DNA of 64,000 bases from Tuctoria greenei (taxonomy: Eukaryota; Streptophyta; Magnoliopsida; Poales; Poaceae). Below, one piece after another: positions 1 through 11,212 of the stretch (the stretch's first letter is position 1; each line of letters opens with the position of its first letter). The DNA lies in contig JAYESD010000001.1 in NCBI GenBank assembly GCA_036927565.1, forward strand, positions 49,288,064 through 49,352,063. The letters are read 5' to 3'. The notes beneath the pieces were generated by a model. The model worked only from the letters and a program-made list of their open reading frames with translations. It was not told where the DNA came from and ran no database searches. Both the position numbers and the translations under genes were made by a program.

Positions 1-2680
1 CACTTGCAGGGATTAGCCTTCTTGGCGAGGTCAATCGTGTGAAGCACAGTTGATAACCAACGGAGCGGTGGTGTAGTGATTGCAGGGGCTGTTCGTGTTC
101 TACTCGAGAGCCTCGGATCATCAACGTCGAGATCTCCATCAATCGACTTACCCATTACCTTTCGGAAGATCGGGCCTCATCATCAATTCTCCTCATCAAT
201 TTTCCTATCACTAGAAATATTTGTCCAAGCCATCTGTATTGGCGTAATGTAGAGTAATGCAGTCGTCCTTTCGCGTTCACTACAATTATATGCCATGTAG
301 CTACCAACAGTATCGCCTCTCGATTGAAAAATAGAGAGGTCGCTACAAGGGGGTGCATCATCCACATTGTACCGCATTGCTGAAGCATTGACATTGTGTT
401 CTTCTGCAAAATAGACACTTTAAAAGTATCCTACTCCCTTAAGAGTTAATGCTTCAACGATGCACCCTTCCACCCTTGCCCTATTGCCAACTATTGGTTT
501 CAGATATTGTAGTGCTCTTTCAATGTGATACATCTACCTATATTGCACAGGATCGCCAACTTTAGCTTTAAATAGAAGATGGATAAGAAGATGTTGCATT
601 AGACTAAAGAAACACGGAGGGAAAATTCCATCTTACATAATAGTATCGATACCTCGTTCTCTAACTTATCCATCATTCCATTCTTGATTTCTTTAGCATA
701 CAGCTATCTATAGTAATAACTAAGCTCGGTTAAAACCTTCCACATCACATCATCTATATAGCCTCAAAATATAATAGATAGGAGTCTTTCCATGATTATG
801 TGATAATCATTACTCTTCAACCCAGTGAGGTTTCCAGTGTTCACATTCACAGCTCTTTTCAGGCTAGCTGCGTAACCATCTGAAAATTTCAAAGTTTTCA
901 ACCATTTCATGACTTCTTTTATTTTCTTTAGATCGAAGATAGAAAGAAGCACGTGTCTTACCACCACTTTCAGAGATTTTAAGTGATGGACGATTACAAA
1001 TCTCATCCAAATGCTATCTAGCTTTCATATTGTCTTTTGTTTTGCCCATCACATTCATGCATGTGCTTATGATACATTCGCCCATGTTACGTTGCTGATG
1101 CATGACATAAATGTTTTGCATTAGAATCGACAACTTGACATACGATAGCTCCCAAAGTCCACATATGTGAGTCCAATTGTGTTCCTCTCCGTAACCTACA
1201 AAATATCTAGGACGACCATCACCTGGCACCAGTTTGTCCAACATATCAGAAATTTTGGACCCGTTAAGACGTTTCAATGGTCCTTTAGTGACAACGGTAT
1301 CCTTTCTAAAGAGATTCCTGTGTTGCCTGAACATGTGATTCAGAGGCAGCCAACGTCTGTGACAATCGAAGTAGCATATCTTGCCTCCATGAGTGAGTCA
1401 AAAGCAATCTGTGCCTAAAGCACATATCAAATACATCAGACGACCATGAGTGCTCCATCTGGAAAATATGCCGTATGCTGGGAACTCATGGATGGACCAC
1501 AAATAAGTAGTTCGAAGGTTGAATTTATTCTTCTTGTAACAGTCGTACGCTTCGACTCCTGTCCACAACATTTTCAATTCTTCAATGAGCGGTTTCAACA
1601 TCATGTTGAGACGTGACCCAGTATGATCCGACCCATGCACAATGATGCTGAGGAACATGAACTCTTCCTTCATACAAAAAGCCAGAGGTAGGTTGTATGG
1701 AATAGCAAAGACGGGCCAAGAGGAGTATAGCTTTGCGTTTGTACTAAATGGTGAGAGTCCATTTGTAGCTAAACTGATGCGAACATTTCTCGCATCACTA
1801 GCAAAATCTGGCTCGAAACGGTCCAGCGTCTTCCATGCATCACCGTCGAACGGGTGTCAAGAATTCTTTGTTCTCACATACACCTTCTTTGTCCCATCTC
1901 ATGTGTCTGGAAGTTATTTTTGAAAGAAACAACCCCTTCAACCGAGGTGTCACGGGCAAGTAACGAAGCTGCTTATGTGTGACTTCTACCATCACATTAT
2001 CGCCATCATCATTAACAACTTCGACATACGTCGATTTACTACATTTCAAGCATCTATTATCATTGGCGTGCACTTTCCAGAATAGCATGCAGTTGTCGGG
2101 GCACACATCAATTTTCTCATATTTTGTACGCAAACCAGATATTAATTTCTTCAGTTGATACATATCTTTAAGCACTTTGTTTGGTTGTGGAAGGATATCC
2201 CTGAGCATTTGTTAGAGAAGAAGTACTTATACTTAATTTCCATAAGTCTGATCAGGAAAGCAAGGAGGGCCACATCCGTGTGTTCATGCAATGCTGTTTT
2301 GAAGCATTGAGAAGCTTGATGAACGCGTCTGCTTGCATTGTAGGAGGATCCTCCATTTCTATAGCTTCTAGCATCTCATCCATCCTATGAACCCCTGTGC
2401 TATCATCCACTTCTTCTACGAATCAAGAATTAGTCTTGCCGTGGAAGGTCCACAACTCATAATGTGGCGTGTAACCATTTCGACACAAGTGTATCGAAAG
2501 TTCCATTCTGTCCAAAAAATTGTTGTTCTGGCATTTTGTACATGGGCACCACACCTTATCAATCATTGACAACGAAAATGCTCAATCGATAAAATCACCT
2601 GTCTTGGCGAACCACTCATACGAGTGACCACCAGATCTGCTCTTCCAACCAGTATACATCCAACTGCGGTCTTCACCCAT
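1..2680 (-). pseudogene. CACTA (En/Spm) TNP2-type transposase relic
   Basis: This is a degenerate transposase gene read on the minus strand from an ATG at 2680 and running off the left edge. In order I see a transposase-associated N-terminal domain (about 2680-2460, starting MGEDRSWMYTGW), a zinc-ligand segment with CPDNCMLFW and CLKCSK (about 2110-2040), the TNP2 core (LNMMLKPLIEELK near 1600, WTGVEAYDCYKKNKFNL near 1550-1510, HNWTHICGLWELSYVK near 1190-1130), and a DUF4218-like C-terminal region (LNGLKSHDYHI-like text near 830-800, then a PPCSDLSIFQ-like stretch near 350-310). Frames break many times by stops and shifts, so no product is expected. The family cuts and pastes CACTA elements. 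The domain order is clear. The element ends were not found. A related relic in the opposite orientation lies at the right edge. Confidence 0.85.
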
Positions 2681-2820
2681 ATTTGGCTTTGTAGTATAAA
2701 GCAAGAGAAATTATCGTGATTTATATGTGGTTTAATGTCACAGCCATAAATCTATTGGAACAAATAGTTCCAAACCCCACCCAAGTATGATCGGGGTGGC
2801 GTGGTTATGACGAGATTTGT

Positions 2821-2940
2821 GGTCTGGATCCAAATGAAATTTTGGTAGCATAACCCTACAGTTCTCCAACTGCACGCTCGAATATGGTGTAGCAGAGAAC
2901 ATCAGGGTTATGCCGTCAAAATCTCATTTGGATCCAGACC
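2821..2940. repeat. 120-bp imperfect foldback (hairpin)
   Basis: The first and last 46 or so bases are inverted copies. The left arm starts GGTCTGGATCCAAATGA at 2821 and the right arm ends with its exact complement at 2940. Inner arms also pair (GCATAACCCT with AGGGTTATGC, GTTCTC with GAGAAC), leaving a loop of about 28 bases. The left arm and the reversed right arm differ at about seven sites. It could be a foldback or MITE-like element or a small-RNA precursor-like structure. It lies just upstream of the relic transposase start. Confidence 0.7.
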
Positions 2941-3016
2941 CGCGCCTTGTCACAAGCATGCCCCCTCGATAAGTCTCAGGCTGTCCAAAAAATGGATAAT
3001 TCCGAACCTGCACGCC

Positions 3017-3039
3017 TCACATGCGTAACGCATGTGAGA
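3017..3039. repeat. Perfect palindrome, 11-bp arms
   Basis: CTCACATGCGT is followed by one base and then ACGCATGTGAG, its exact reverse complement. No known regulator site is recognised. Confidence 0.7.
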
Positions 3040-3040
3040 C

Positions 3041-3800
3041 AAGCCAGTTCAAAACAGGTAACCCATCTTGTACAGGTTACACTAATCTTTCATTTTTTAG
3101 TCATTTACGACAGAGAGGAAAGAATGAGAAGAAGGAAATAACGAGAGAGACAAGAACTTTGTTAGACGTCTCATGTTATGCCCCGCCCGAGCCGCCTTTA
3201 ACTTACAACGCCTTTAGGGTTAGCCATCGTAAGTGGGTCACAGATGAGACTGCCCCATCGGGGCCTGCCGTCCACGTGCAGGGGCTTGCAGTCCTAACCA
3301 ACGCTTTTCACCTCCGAGCCTGTTTCGACGAAAATGTCACCACTATATAGGTTGTGACGTGCCCTAAAATGATCTTGTTGGGCTGGGCCAAGGCGAAGCT
3401 TGTTTATATACATATAGTAATTAATCACTCAATAAAAAAAGTAATAATTCAACAATGAGCAATTATAATACTAATTAAAAGAATACTCAGCTAAGCTCCA
3501 AATTACATATGTAATCAACTAATTAAACCATTTTAGCAACTAATTGTTCTATTAATCAAATACTTAACAATTCAACAAATAATCAACTAATAAATTAACA
3601 ATTAAGAACTAATTAACATTAAAACACCTAAATATTCAACAAAGGGAAGTTACCTTAATGGAATACATTACATAATGCAATACACACACATACATCACAT
3701 TGTGGCGGCGGCGGCGTGGGTAGCAGTGGCGGCTTGGGCAGTGGCAGCGCCGCAATACACACACATGCATCACATGTCATAATGAATTTGTGATACTTTA
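3041..3800. other. Intergenic stretch, no gene seen
   Basis: No convincing coding sequence is present. The left half is mixed composition and 3400-3660 is very AT-rich. A GC-rich patch (GGC repeats, 3703-3750) is flanked by 23-bp direct repeats at 3678-3700 and 3753-3775 that differ at one base, suggesting a small local insertion or slippage duplication. Confidence 0.5.
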
Positions 3801-5270
3801 TGTTGATAGTTGTTAAGTACCAATTTCAACCATCAATATATCTCAATTATGTGATGGAGTAGAAATTTCTTACACGCAATTCTTTTAGAAATAACCTAGT
3901 TCCACTTGTACTTGGAGAAAACGGTGCATGTAGGTATTTTATGCATAAATAAAATGAATCTAAGGAAGGAATCCTAAATACTATCTTCCCATCCAATCAG
4001 ACACCAACGTGTAGCAGTACATGGATCAAATGGCCCACCTACAGGAGTATCTCAGGGCATCCAACGGCCTAGTGCCTCAAAATGGTCAGAGGACCCACCT
4101 GTCAGCCACCTAGAGGAAGCACACTGTGTTTGGCCCTGTGACCAGGTCAGCCGATCTTGTGGCTTCGCCGACTTGGTAGTGGCGCCAAACGCAATCAACT
4201 TCCACACGTCGACACCCTGTGGTGAGCTGATAACCATGGTGAATGATTCGCGTGCTTTTGGTGGCGGGAACTTCCTCAACTCCGTGTATAAATAGGGGGT
4301 AGAGGCCTCACTTCACTTTACAAAGACCACTCAAGCATTCTCACTTGTATACACTAGTTCTCCTAGTTCCTTAGTCAAGGTTAGGCTGTAGAGAGGAGCC
4401 TCTAGTACAAAGTCCAAATTTGGAAAGGTATGGATCATGTATATTTCTTTCCTTTTTGACTTTATGCATTATTATAATATTGTTGTTAGTCTCTCTTTAG
4501 TCATATACTTGGGAAAAACGTTTCTTGTTTGATTGTGGAGTCCATGAATGTGCTAGATGTAGATGTTATTATGGTCTAGTCATAATGCTCATTTCATATT
4601 ATCATAAACATCATACACCACCACTATAGTCTAATTAGGCAATAACTTTATTATGTTAAGATGAATATGTTTGTGTTTGGTTCCACTATGGTTCAACAAT
4701 GCTTAAGTTAGTCATTACCATAGATAGGGACTTCTACTCGAGCCTCTAAGGTATTTACTTGACATGTAGGTGTGGTGCTTAGATAGTCAAGTAGAATTGG
4801 ATGCCTTGTAGACCCACGGGTTGTAGGGGTAGGTGGCAGGTGGTGACAGCCCTGTACGTCCTTTGTAATCCGCCACATTCAGCTACACCGTAGGCTCGTG
4901 GTGGGAATCGTCTTGATGTTATAAGGGGTAAACCCGTGCCCGATGTGTTGGACCACTAAGCCCTAGTATTTGCTATTAGCATATTCACGTGTACACTATT
5001 AGGCTATGTATATGAGTAATTAGAGCACAATAGGAGTAGCCCCTTCTCGTAGCTTAACCCTCACTAAAACAACTTACCCCTTAGAGTAGATTGATTAGGT
5101 GTTTGTCATACTACCCCTATTTATCAATTTACCCCAGTTCTAATAATTATTAAGTACCACATACCTTGCCATGAGAATAGTGTTTACTTTACTTCATCTA
5201 CTTCCTTTGCAATAAATATGATACCTATCACTTTCTCTTATGAGTAAGATATATATACTAGTAGTTATTA
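3801..5270 (+). mobile_element. LTR of the Athila-like H family (left copy)
   Basis: The segment starts TGTTGATAG, matching the TGTTGACGG start of the H-family LTR on the minus strand at 12583. Similarity then runs along the LTR: the stretch ending in ATCAAATGGCCCAC near 4020-4040 matches 12,360-12,340 (minus), and the blocks near 4500-4600 and 4850-5100 match 59,700-59,500 and 57,760-57,480 (minus). A promoter-like TATAAATAG lies at 4287-4295. The 3' end is diffuse because similarity to the right-hand copy fades after about 5120. It is followed directly by a gag remnant, so this is the 5' end of a truncated plus-strand copy. Confidence 0.7.
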
Positions 5271-5322
5271 GATAGGATTACTATTGCTTTGTTTTCTCCA
5301 TTGTGTGAAAACATGGTAGTGT

Positions 5323-5590
5323 TTGGATAGCCCATTTCCTGGTAAAGCCAATAAAGACGCAAGTGCTCAAATGCAAAAACATCTCAAGGTGTTTATCGAC
5401 AAATTCTTCCTGTTGGGCAACATCATTGCCCACAATGGGAGGATTCTCCAGCTTCCAGCAGGAGCCAAAGGCATCTATCCCCAAAGCTTGGGGGAGGCTC
5501 CAAGAATATATCTTGGTTTGCCTTAACCATGGGGATGGATATTTGGTTCATTGTCCAACACTCCTACAACGGGTCAAATTGATCGACCCG
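5323..5590 (+). pseudogene. Athila-like gag fragment
   Basis: One frame reads PFPGKANKDASAQMQKHLKVF, which parallels the NPFSGKANEDASAHLQQFLE segment of the H gag at about 56,800 (minus). A second frame then reads SSFQQEPKASIPKAWGRLQEYIL, paralleling the SSFQQDANESIAEAWERLQEYIL segment of H near 56,540-56,470. The two parts are much closer together than in H, so there has been an internal deletion and a frameshift. It belongs to the truncated plus-strand H-family copy whose LTR lies immediately upstream. It codes for nothing intact. Confidence 0.65.
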
Positions 5591-5601
5591 TGATCAAATT
5601 G

Positions 5602-5745
5602 TGAGACTTATGTGTGCTGAATACATTGGCTATGGCGATAAAAGTTTTGAATACTACGAAAACACCTTATCATCTAGGTCCGAGCTCCAGCAAGGTCCGA
5701 CGATAGGTCCGGCTTGTTTTGGGTAGTTCCTGCAAGGTCCGATGC
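5602..5745 (+). repeat. Direct repeat, copy 1
   Basis: About 140 bases beginning ACTTATGTGTGCTGAATAC are repeated nearly word for word from 9532. Both copies lead into a stretch with GAGCTCCAGCAAGGTCCGAC. The two flank a 3.8-kb mosaic, and may be parts of two LTRs or a local duplication. Confidence 0.7.
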
Positions 5746-5788
5746 TAGGTCCGACTTCTTTGCCAATATTGTGGACTTCCAAAGGCGA

Positions 5789-6069
5789 CACGTGTTCTAC
5801 AGTGCCGTATCTGTCTCCCTTTTTATGGTGGCTCCAGCACTGCCACATGTCCTAAAGTGTCGTATCTGCCTCCCTCCTTAGGGTTGGCTCTGGCCTGCCA
5901 CGTGTCCCGCAGTGCCGAACCTGCCTCCCTCCTTAAGGTGGCTTCGATGCTGCCACGTGTCCCGGGGTGTCGGACCTGCCTCCCCTACAGGGGAAGCTCC
6001 AGTGTTGCCACGTGTCTAGTAGCTCCAGACCTGCCTCCTCGTAGAGGGAAGATCTCGAGCTACCTCGTG
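5789..6069 (+). repeat. 55-bp tandem array with CACGTG cores
   Basis: CACGTG or a close variant falls at 5789, 5844 (CACATG), 5899, 5954, 6009 and 6064 (CTCGTG), an exact 55-base period over six units. Each unit reads approximately GGCTCCAG..TGCCACGTGTC..ACCTGCCTCC. The same unit and period occur in the U3 of the Tat-type LTRs in this window (13397, 13507, 13562), so this is probably a U3 relic of a related element. Confidence 0.8.
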
Positions 6070-6089
6070 TCACACGTCCGCATCAAATT

Positions 6090-7540
6090 GACACAAGCAT
6101 GCAATTTTAAAAACAAAACATTTATTATCAAACAGGATCAATATGTTCAAGGACACTTGCCTTGCTCTTGGGCTTGGTTTGGGTCCAATACTTCAAACTC
6201 CTGGTGCTGGAGGTCCTCCGCAGCACTCTCTAGCGCAAATCCGTCTAAACCGCACAATAAACATACAAGACAAGAATCACAATCAATAAGTGCACATATA
6301 TTACTCAATATGACATGACATGCATGTTAATGCAAATTCGAAGAAAAACTAGTTAATGAGTTGTTAATGAGGTTTACTGACTAGTTCTGATAGTTTTTAA
6401 CAAATTTGGGCAGGTTTGGAGTTGATCCGAACCAATTTAGAATTAATTCAGAAGAAAACAGTCAGCAAAATCAGACTAGGCCGCTTGGGACCAGACTAGT
6501 GAGCTCTTCGCAGGAACATCAAACAAGGGTTTTCTAGATCGACGTGAATTTGGAGAAATGGGGTTGAATTGACATGGGAAAGAGGAAATAGAAGGTGTAC
6601 CAAGTGTTTATAACTCCAACGAATCAAGGGTTTTGGAGGCAACACTTGGATCTTGATGATTTGGGGTTGATTGAGAACTTGAAGGTGAATTGTTGATGAA
6701 GAACGAAAACATGATGGAGATCTTGATCACTTGATCCTCTTTAGTTTCCCCCTCTTCTTCTTCTTGCTCGGGATCTCCTTCTCCCTCCTTGATGGCGGCT
6801 CTCCACGAACTAGGGTTTGTGGTCTTTCAATTGAGGCAAAAAAGATGTAAAGTCAAGGGATAGGATTGTTTATATAGGGGTGGAGGGCTAGGGTTTGATG
6901 GATTTCGAGTTTGGGTTGGGCAGAGGCCGGTGTGGAGTCTCACATGGGCTCCAAAAAGAGTTAGACACGACGTCCTTAGGCCCACTTAAGGTAAATCCCA
7001 AAAACACGTCGTGAAACAAAAGATCAATTCAGAATCACGATCACCGAACATGTCCAAAAAGGGCCGGACTTGTCCGAAGTTAGTCAGAGAGATATTGGAC
7101 AAGTCCGGACCGGACATTGGACAAGTACGAACATAATCGGAGGAAAAACAGACAAGTCTGGCCAACACCGGACAAGTCTGATTTTTGTCAGAGGGAAAAC
7201 GGACAAGTCCACTAGATGTCGGACAAGTCCGGACAAGTCTAGGGACTTGGCAAAATTTCAAGGTTGGGATGACAAAACTAGTCTGCTATGGGACCGGAAA
7301 AGTTCGAAAGTGTACATAAAAAAAACTAGAATAGTCCGCACTAAAACGGACATGTCCGAGCAAGGTCAGAGAGAAATCGGACTAGTCCGCACCAAAACCG
7401 GACTAGTCTGCACTTCTCAAAACTTTTGAGTGTAGTTTTGCTTCTAAGTAATTTTATACTCATTCATTTTTATGTGCGTTAATGTTAAACATGTATATGA
7501 ACTTATGCAATGCATGCTGCATGAAAATAAGGGTGTTACA
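6090..7540 (-). mobile_element. LTR-like segment R, copy 1
   Basis: Read on the minus strand it starts TGTAACACCC at 7540. It carries a TATATAAAC promoter-like box near 6877-6869 and ends indistinctly near 6090. It resembles the segment at 11213-12047 in the start, in the GGACAAGTCC array and in the promoter region. The TGTAACACC start is common in plant Ty3/gypsy LTRs. The flank at 7541 does not look like a polypurine tract, so this may be a solo LTR. Confidence 0.5.
7048..7425. repeat. Dispersed GGACAAGTCC / GGACTAGTCC array
   Basis: Short near-palindromic words of the form CGGAC(A/T)AGTCCG recur every 15-40 bases inside LTR-like segment R1. The spacing is irregular, so it is a cluster rather than a strict tandem repeat. 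The same cluster recurs at 11605-11930. Confidence 0.7.
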
Positions 7541-8640
7541 GTTGCTGCCATCGTCGTGCGCAGCCTGCGCGCTGGCCGCCAGCTCCATAGAAGGAATCCT
7601 GCTCGGTAATCGTCACCGCCATTACCAACCCATGCACCGGCTGCCATTGCCACCTACATCAGCCAGTGTGCCATCTACTGCCATCCTTCCCCAGCCCGTG
7701 CACTGGCTGCCGGCGCCATCCCAGTCCTCATGTCGGCCACCACCAAGTGTTGTCGCCTTCAATTAGTTCAACTGCACCAACAGTTGTTAGTTTCAAAGTA
7801 ATTGGATTTATTCCAGAATTGGTTGCTCAATTTACTGATAAAAAATGATTTTGAAATATTACCAAAATACTTTTGGGTTTTTTAAGAAATGTTGTCAAAC
7901 TATTGTCAAGAGTTGTAAAAATACCGCTAAAATACTAATGAAAGTACAACAAATTCCATGACAAAATTGAAATTATTTTTAATTTCAATAATATTTCATA
8001 TATATATATATAATACGTTTTGTTAAAAATACAACTAATATATTTCTAATATGTTAGTATGACTATATTAAAATAAGGATAAAATCACAAATACAAATTA
8101 TAAGTCGAGGCAAAATCACAAGGGCGTTTGTGTTTGTTTTCCTCATATTTAACACCGTTAAAAACCATTAATGGATTAGGGTACACTTTAGCTTCATTTC
8201 AAAAAAGTAGGAGTAAAATCACAAACTCATAATTTGGAGGGTAAAATCACAATTGGATTTCAAAACCGGGGTATAAACTCAATAGCCCCTTATCTAAAAG
8301 GAACAAAAATATTTTACTATCTTCAAGTATCAGCGTTATTTACTTAACCCCCTAGAGAAATTTTTGGTTCAATTTACTCCATAAAACTATTTACATCGGT
8401 TCAATTCAGCCTTATTGATTTTTGTCTTTGTAAATATCATGCCTGAGGGTAAAATTTAGTTAAATTGTATGTTATAACATATAATATATTAGAAAAAAAT
8501 AGGATTCTTATGTATTTTTTACTTTTAAAGCATGTAAATAGGTCTCACATGAAAGGTGGAATAATGCAAGAAAAGCACCATGAGAAATTGTAAAAATATT
8601 TTTCTAGCATAGTGTATTATGTAGTCTACCATTGTATAAA
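7541..8640. other. No gene seen; AT-rich mosaic
   Basis: 7541-7770 is C-rich and gene-like in composition but has no recognisable product. 7850-8640 is AT-rich with no coding signal. I cannot assign it to a known element. Confidence 0.4.
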
Positions 8641-8694
8641 TTTATCTACAGGGTACCCTCGCGCACAGTCTCAAAGTACCTAAGTACCCTGCTT

Positions 8695-8940
8695 CCGCGC
8701 CGAGGCTGGGTGCAATGGCGCCACGTGTCCAAAAGGCTGTAGACCTTGGCTTTCCTCAAGTATGGTATCCGGCGCTGCCACGTGGACCACAAAGATAGGA
8801 CCCAGCTCCCCTGGTGAGGCGGGCTCCCAAGACGCCACATGTTTAGCTGCACGGGACCCCACTCCACCATAGGAGTGGGCTCCGGTGCAGCCACGTGGCT
8901 CGAAGCACCAGGCTGAATACCTCCTGCAGAGAAGCACACC
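8695..8940 (+). repeat. ~57-bp tandem array with CACGTG cores
   Basis: CACGTG or a variant occurs at 8722, 8779, 8836 (CACATG) and 8892, a period of 56-57 bases. The unit (GGCTCC..GCCACGTG) resembles the 55-bp unit at 5789-6069 and in the Tat LTR U3 regions. It is probably another U3 relic. Confidence 0.7.
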
Positions 8941-9531
8941 CAAACACCATTAATTTAGTGTCCAATACCATGATTCCAACATAAATAACCAAAACCATCA
9001 TTAATATGTCATATTCAACTCATAACTGCTCACTTACCTCAATTTTACCAATTCCATATACCAAAGCCAATAATTAACTAGTACCAATTCTCAATTCAAT
9101 TCCATCCATTAAACCAAGTTAAAGTCCAAATTCTAATCATGTGAGGGTCCACGTTGCTCATGACCGGGAGTACGGCTATCATGATAGTTTTAAACACATT
9201 CTGCAGAGGTCGTACCACTTTACCCACAAGTTCGTGATTTCATCACCTTTCGGTGACTAAGGAATCTAAATTATGTCGTCTCACACTTTCTTAGGATTGT
9301 GGCCAAGAGATCACAAAATAACTTTTACAAAGCGATTACTAGCATACTTAGACCCCACTAACATTTCACCGGTGGTGATGTCTCCAACTGAGCACATCCA
9401 ACCAAGGGCCCCCTCTTGAGCCATTCGGATCCCAGGTAGTCCCACCAATCTCTACAAACCCAATCTGACTACCCCTTCCTCGAGCATTCTCAATGGTCCA
9501 AATAGTACTGCGAATACATTCACAAAATAGA
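8941..9531 (+). mobile_element. LTR-retroelement fragment, family uncertain
   Basis: 9121-9530 has the feel of non-coding DNA of a grass LTR retroelement (for example CTGCAGAGGTCGTACCAC near 9201), with no protein signal. The assignment is from memory of similar repeats and is weak. No ends were found. Confidence 0.3.
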
Positions 9532-9670
9532 CTTATGTGTGCTGAATACATTGGCTATGTCAATAAAAGTTTTGAATACTACCAAAACACCTTTATCATC
9601 TAGGTTCGAGCTCCAGCAAGGTCCGACGATGGGTCTGGCTTGTTTTGGGTAGCTCCTGCAAGGTTTGACG
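9532..9670 (+). repeat. Direct repeat, copy 2
   Basis: This is the second copy of the 5602-5745 segment, with few differences. It leads into the 32-bp tandem array. Confidence 0.7.
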
Positions 9671-9862
9671 CTAGGTCCGACTAGCTTTGGTTAGCTCCAG
9701 TGCTAGGTCTGACTAGCTTTGGTTGGCTTCGGCGCTAGGTCCGACTAGATTTGGTAAGCTCTGGCGCTAGGTCCGACTAGCTTTGGTAAGTTCCAGCGCT
9801 AGGTCTTGCTAGCTTTGGTAAGCTCCGGTTCAAGGTCCGATTAGCTTTGGCAAGGTTCAAAG
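9671..9862 (+). repeat. 32-bp tandem array, six units
   Basis: CTAGGTC or a close variant falls at 9671, 9703, 9735, 9767, 9799 and 9831, exactly 32 bases apart. The unit is roughly CTAGGTCCGACTAGCTTTGG followed by about 12 more bases with AGCTCC. No function is known. It is absent from the otherwise similar copy at 5602-5745. Confidence 0.85.
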
Positions 9863-11212
9863 CTTGATCGCAGTGGTTCTGCCTTTACCTTGCAATGATT
9901 CATACTTGCTTTACATTGATAGAAAGTTTGCTCAATAATCTTTTACTAAGTTTTTGGTGTGTTTTGGTTGTTATGGCTAATATCGTTTTTGTTATGGTTT
10001 GCAACATGCTTATGTGAGGTGCTCACGTAAGGTGTTGTGATTTTGGAACTAACGTGAGTCAAGTAGAGGACTTGTGCTCGGAAGTTTTGGTTATTTATTC
10101 ATGTGCAGGTGTTGCTTGAGTTCAAGACATGGCTGGTGACGGGATCCATTGAAATAGTCTTAGGGAGAAGATGAGGTTCAACATCCATGTTCAGGAGGAA
10201 TTGTGGTTGAGTTGATCGGGAGGTCGCGCAACATGTTTGAATCAAGAACAATGCATATGAAGGTATCGTGGATGTCGTTGGAAGATGTTTGCACGTTTGC
10301 AAGGAGTGCATGGACATGGATACATGGTTCCGAGGGATGATGAAGAAAAGTGGACGTAAAGAATTGGTCAAAAAGGTCCAACCGACTAGGTTATGGACTC
10401 AGACTGCGGCTGAGTCGTGTTTGACTCAAATATGGAAGGATTTTAGTTGGTTATGATAGGATTTCGTGTGGGTCATGAATTTGAGTTGTTTTAGGAATGT
10501 GGAATACGTTACTAAGGTGGTTGGAAGTTTTAAGATTGCTTCTATCTGTGTATAGAAGAGTCTTGAGCAGTTATGGAAAGTTTTGATTCGTGAATTCAGT
10601 AGGATTAGAGTTTTAGTTAGGTTAGGGTTGGCCTAAGGGCTAGTTATATAATCAAGAGAGGCCAAAGCTCGTGGCGCATGACTTTTGGGCTGTTCCTCTT
10701 GTGTTTTATTGAATAAAATTCATAGTTGAAAGGAACTTTTCTTCCTTGTTCATCTGACTTGTTTCAGACAAGTTTTTCTCGTCGAGTTTCTGCACAACAC
10801 TACGTTGCTTCGGTGGTTTTACCATAACTCAAGTTTTATGGATCCGATTGACGTGATTCTTTTTGGGTTGCCTTCACCTTGATTTTCTATCATTTATGAA
10901 AATTTCAAGGTCATTGGATTTGTGGTTTCTGATCTACACGAGTGTCTTTGCAGTGTTCCAGAACTGTTTTTCTCGGGTAGGACATATTGACCTTTGTTCG
11001 ATCTTTCAATCGTAACTTGAGTTTCTCTCGATAGATTTTCGTGATTCTTGTTTTGACGTCTTCGTTACTTGATTATCTACAATCTATACTAGTTTTTTCA
11101 CAGTAGGTTTAGATTAGTCGCACACACTATTTCTTTAACAGATCAGTTTTCTGTCGAGGGGTGTTTTCGTTGCTTCCGCTGAAAAGTTTTAATCTACCAT
11201 TCACCCCCCCAC
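9863..11212 (+). mobile_element. LTR-type fragment, possibly copia
   Basis: No protein is recognisable. A TATA-like TTATATAATC lies near 10643, an AATAAA-like signal (TTGAATAAAATTC) near 10710, and an ATTCACCCCCCC run at 11200-11210. This order is typical of a plant LTR (promoter, poly(A) signal, 3' end), and the C-run resembles the 3' end of SIRE/Maximus-type copia LTRs. The family is inferred from general knowledge only. Confidence 0.4.

Noticed and set aside
5789..6069. CRISPR-like array
   Set aside because: The units are contiguous tandem repeats without unique spacers, in plant nuclear DNA.
7541..7770. Possible exon in a C-rich patch
   Set aside because: No recognisable protein, low complexity, and no splice or start context that stands out.
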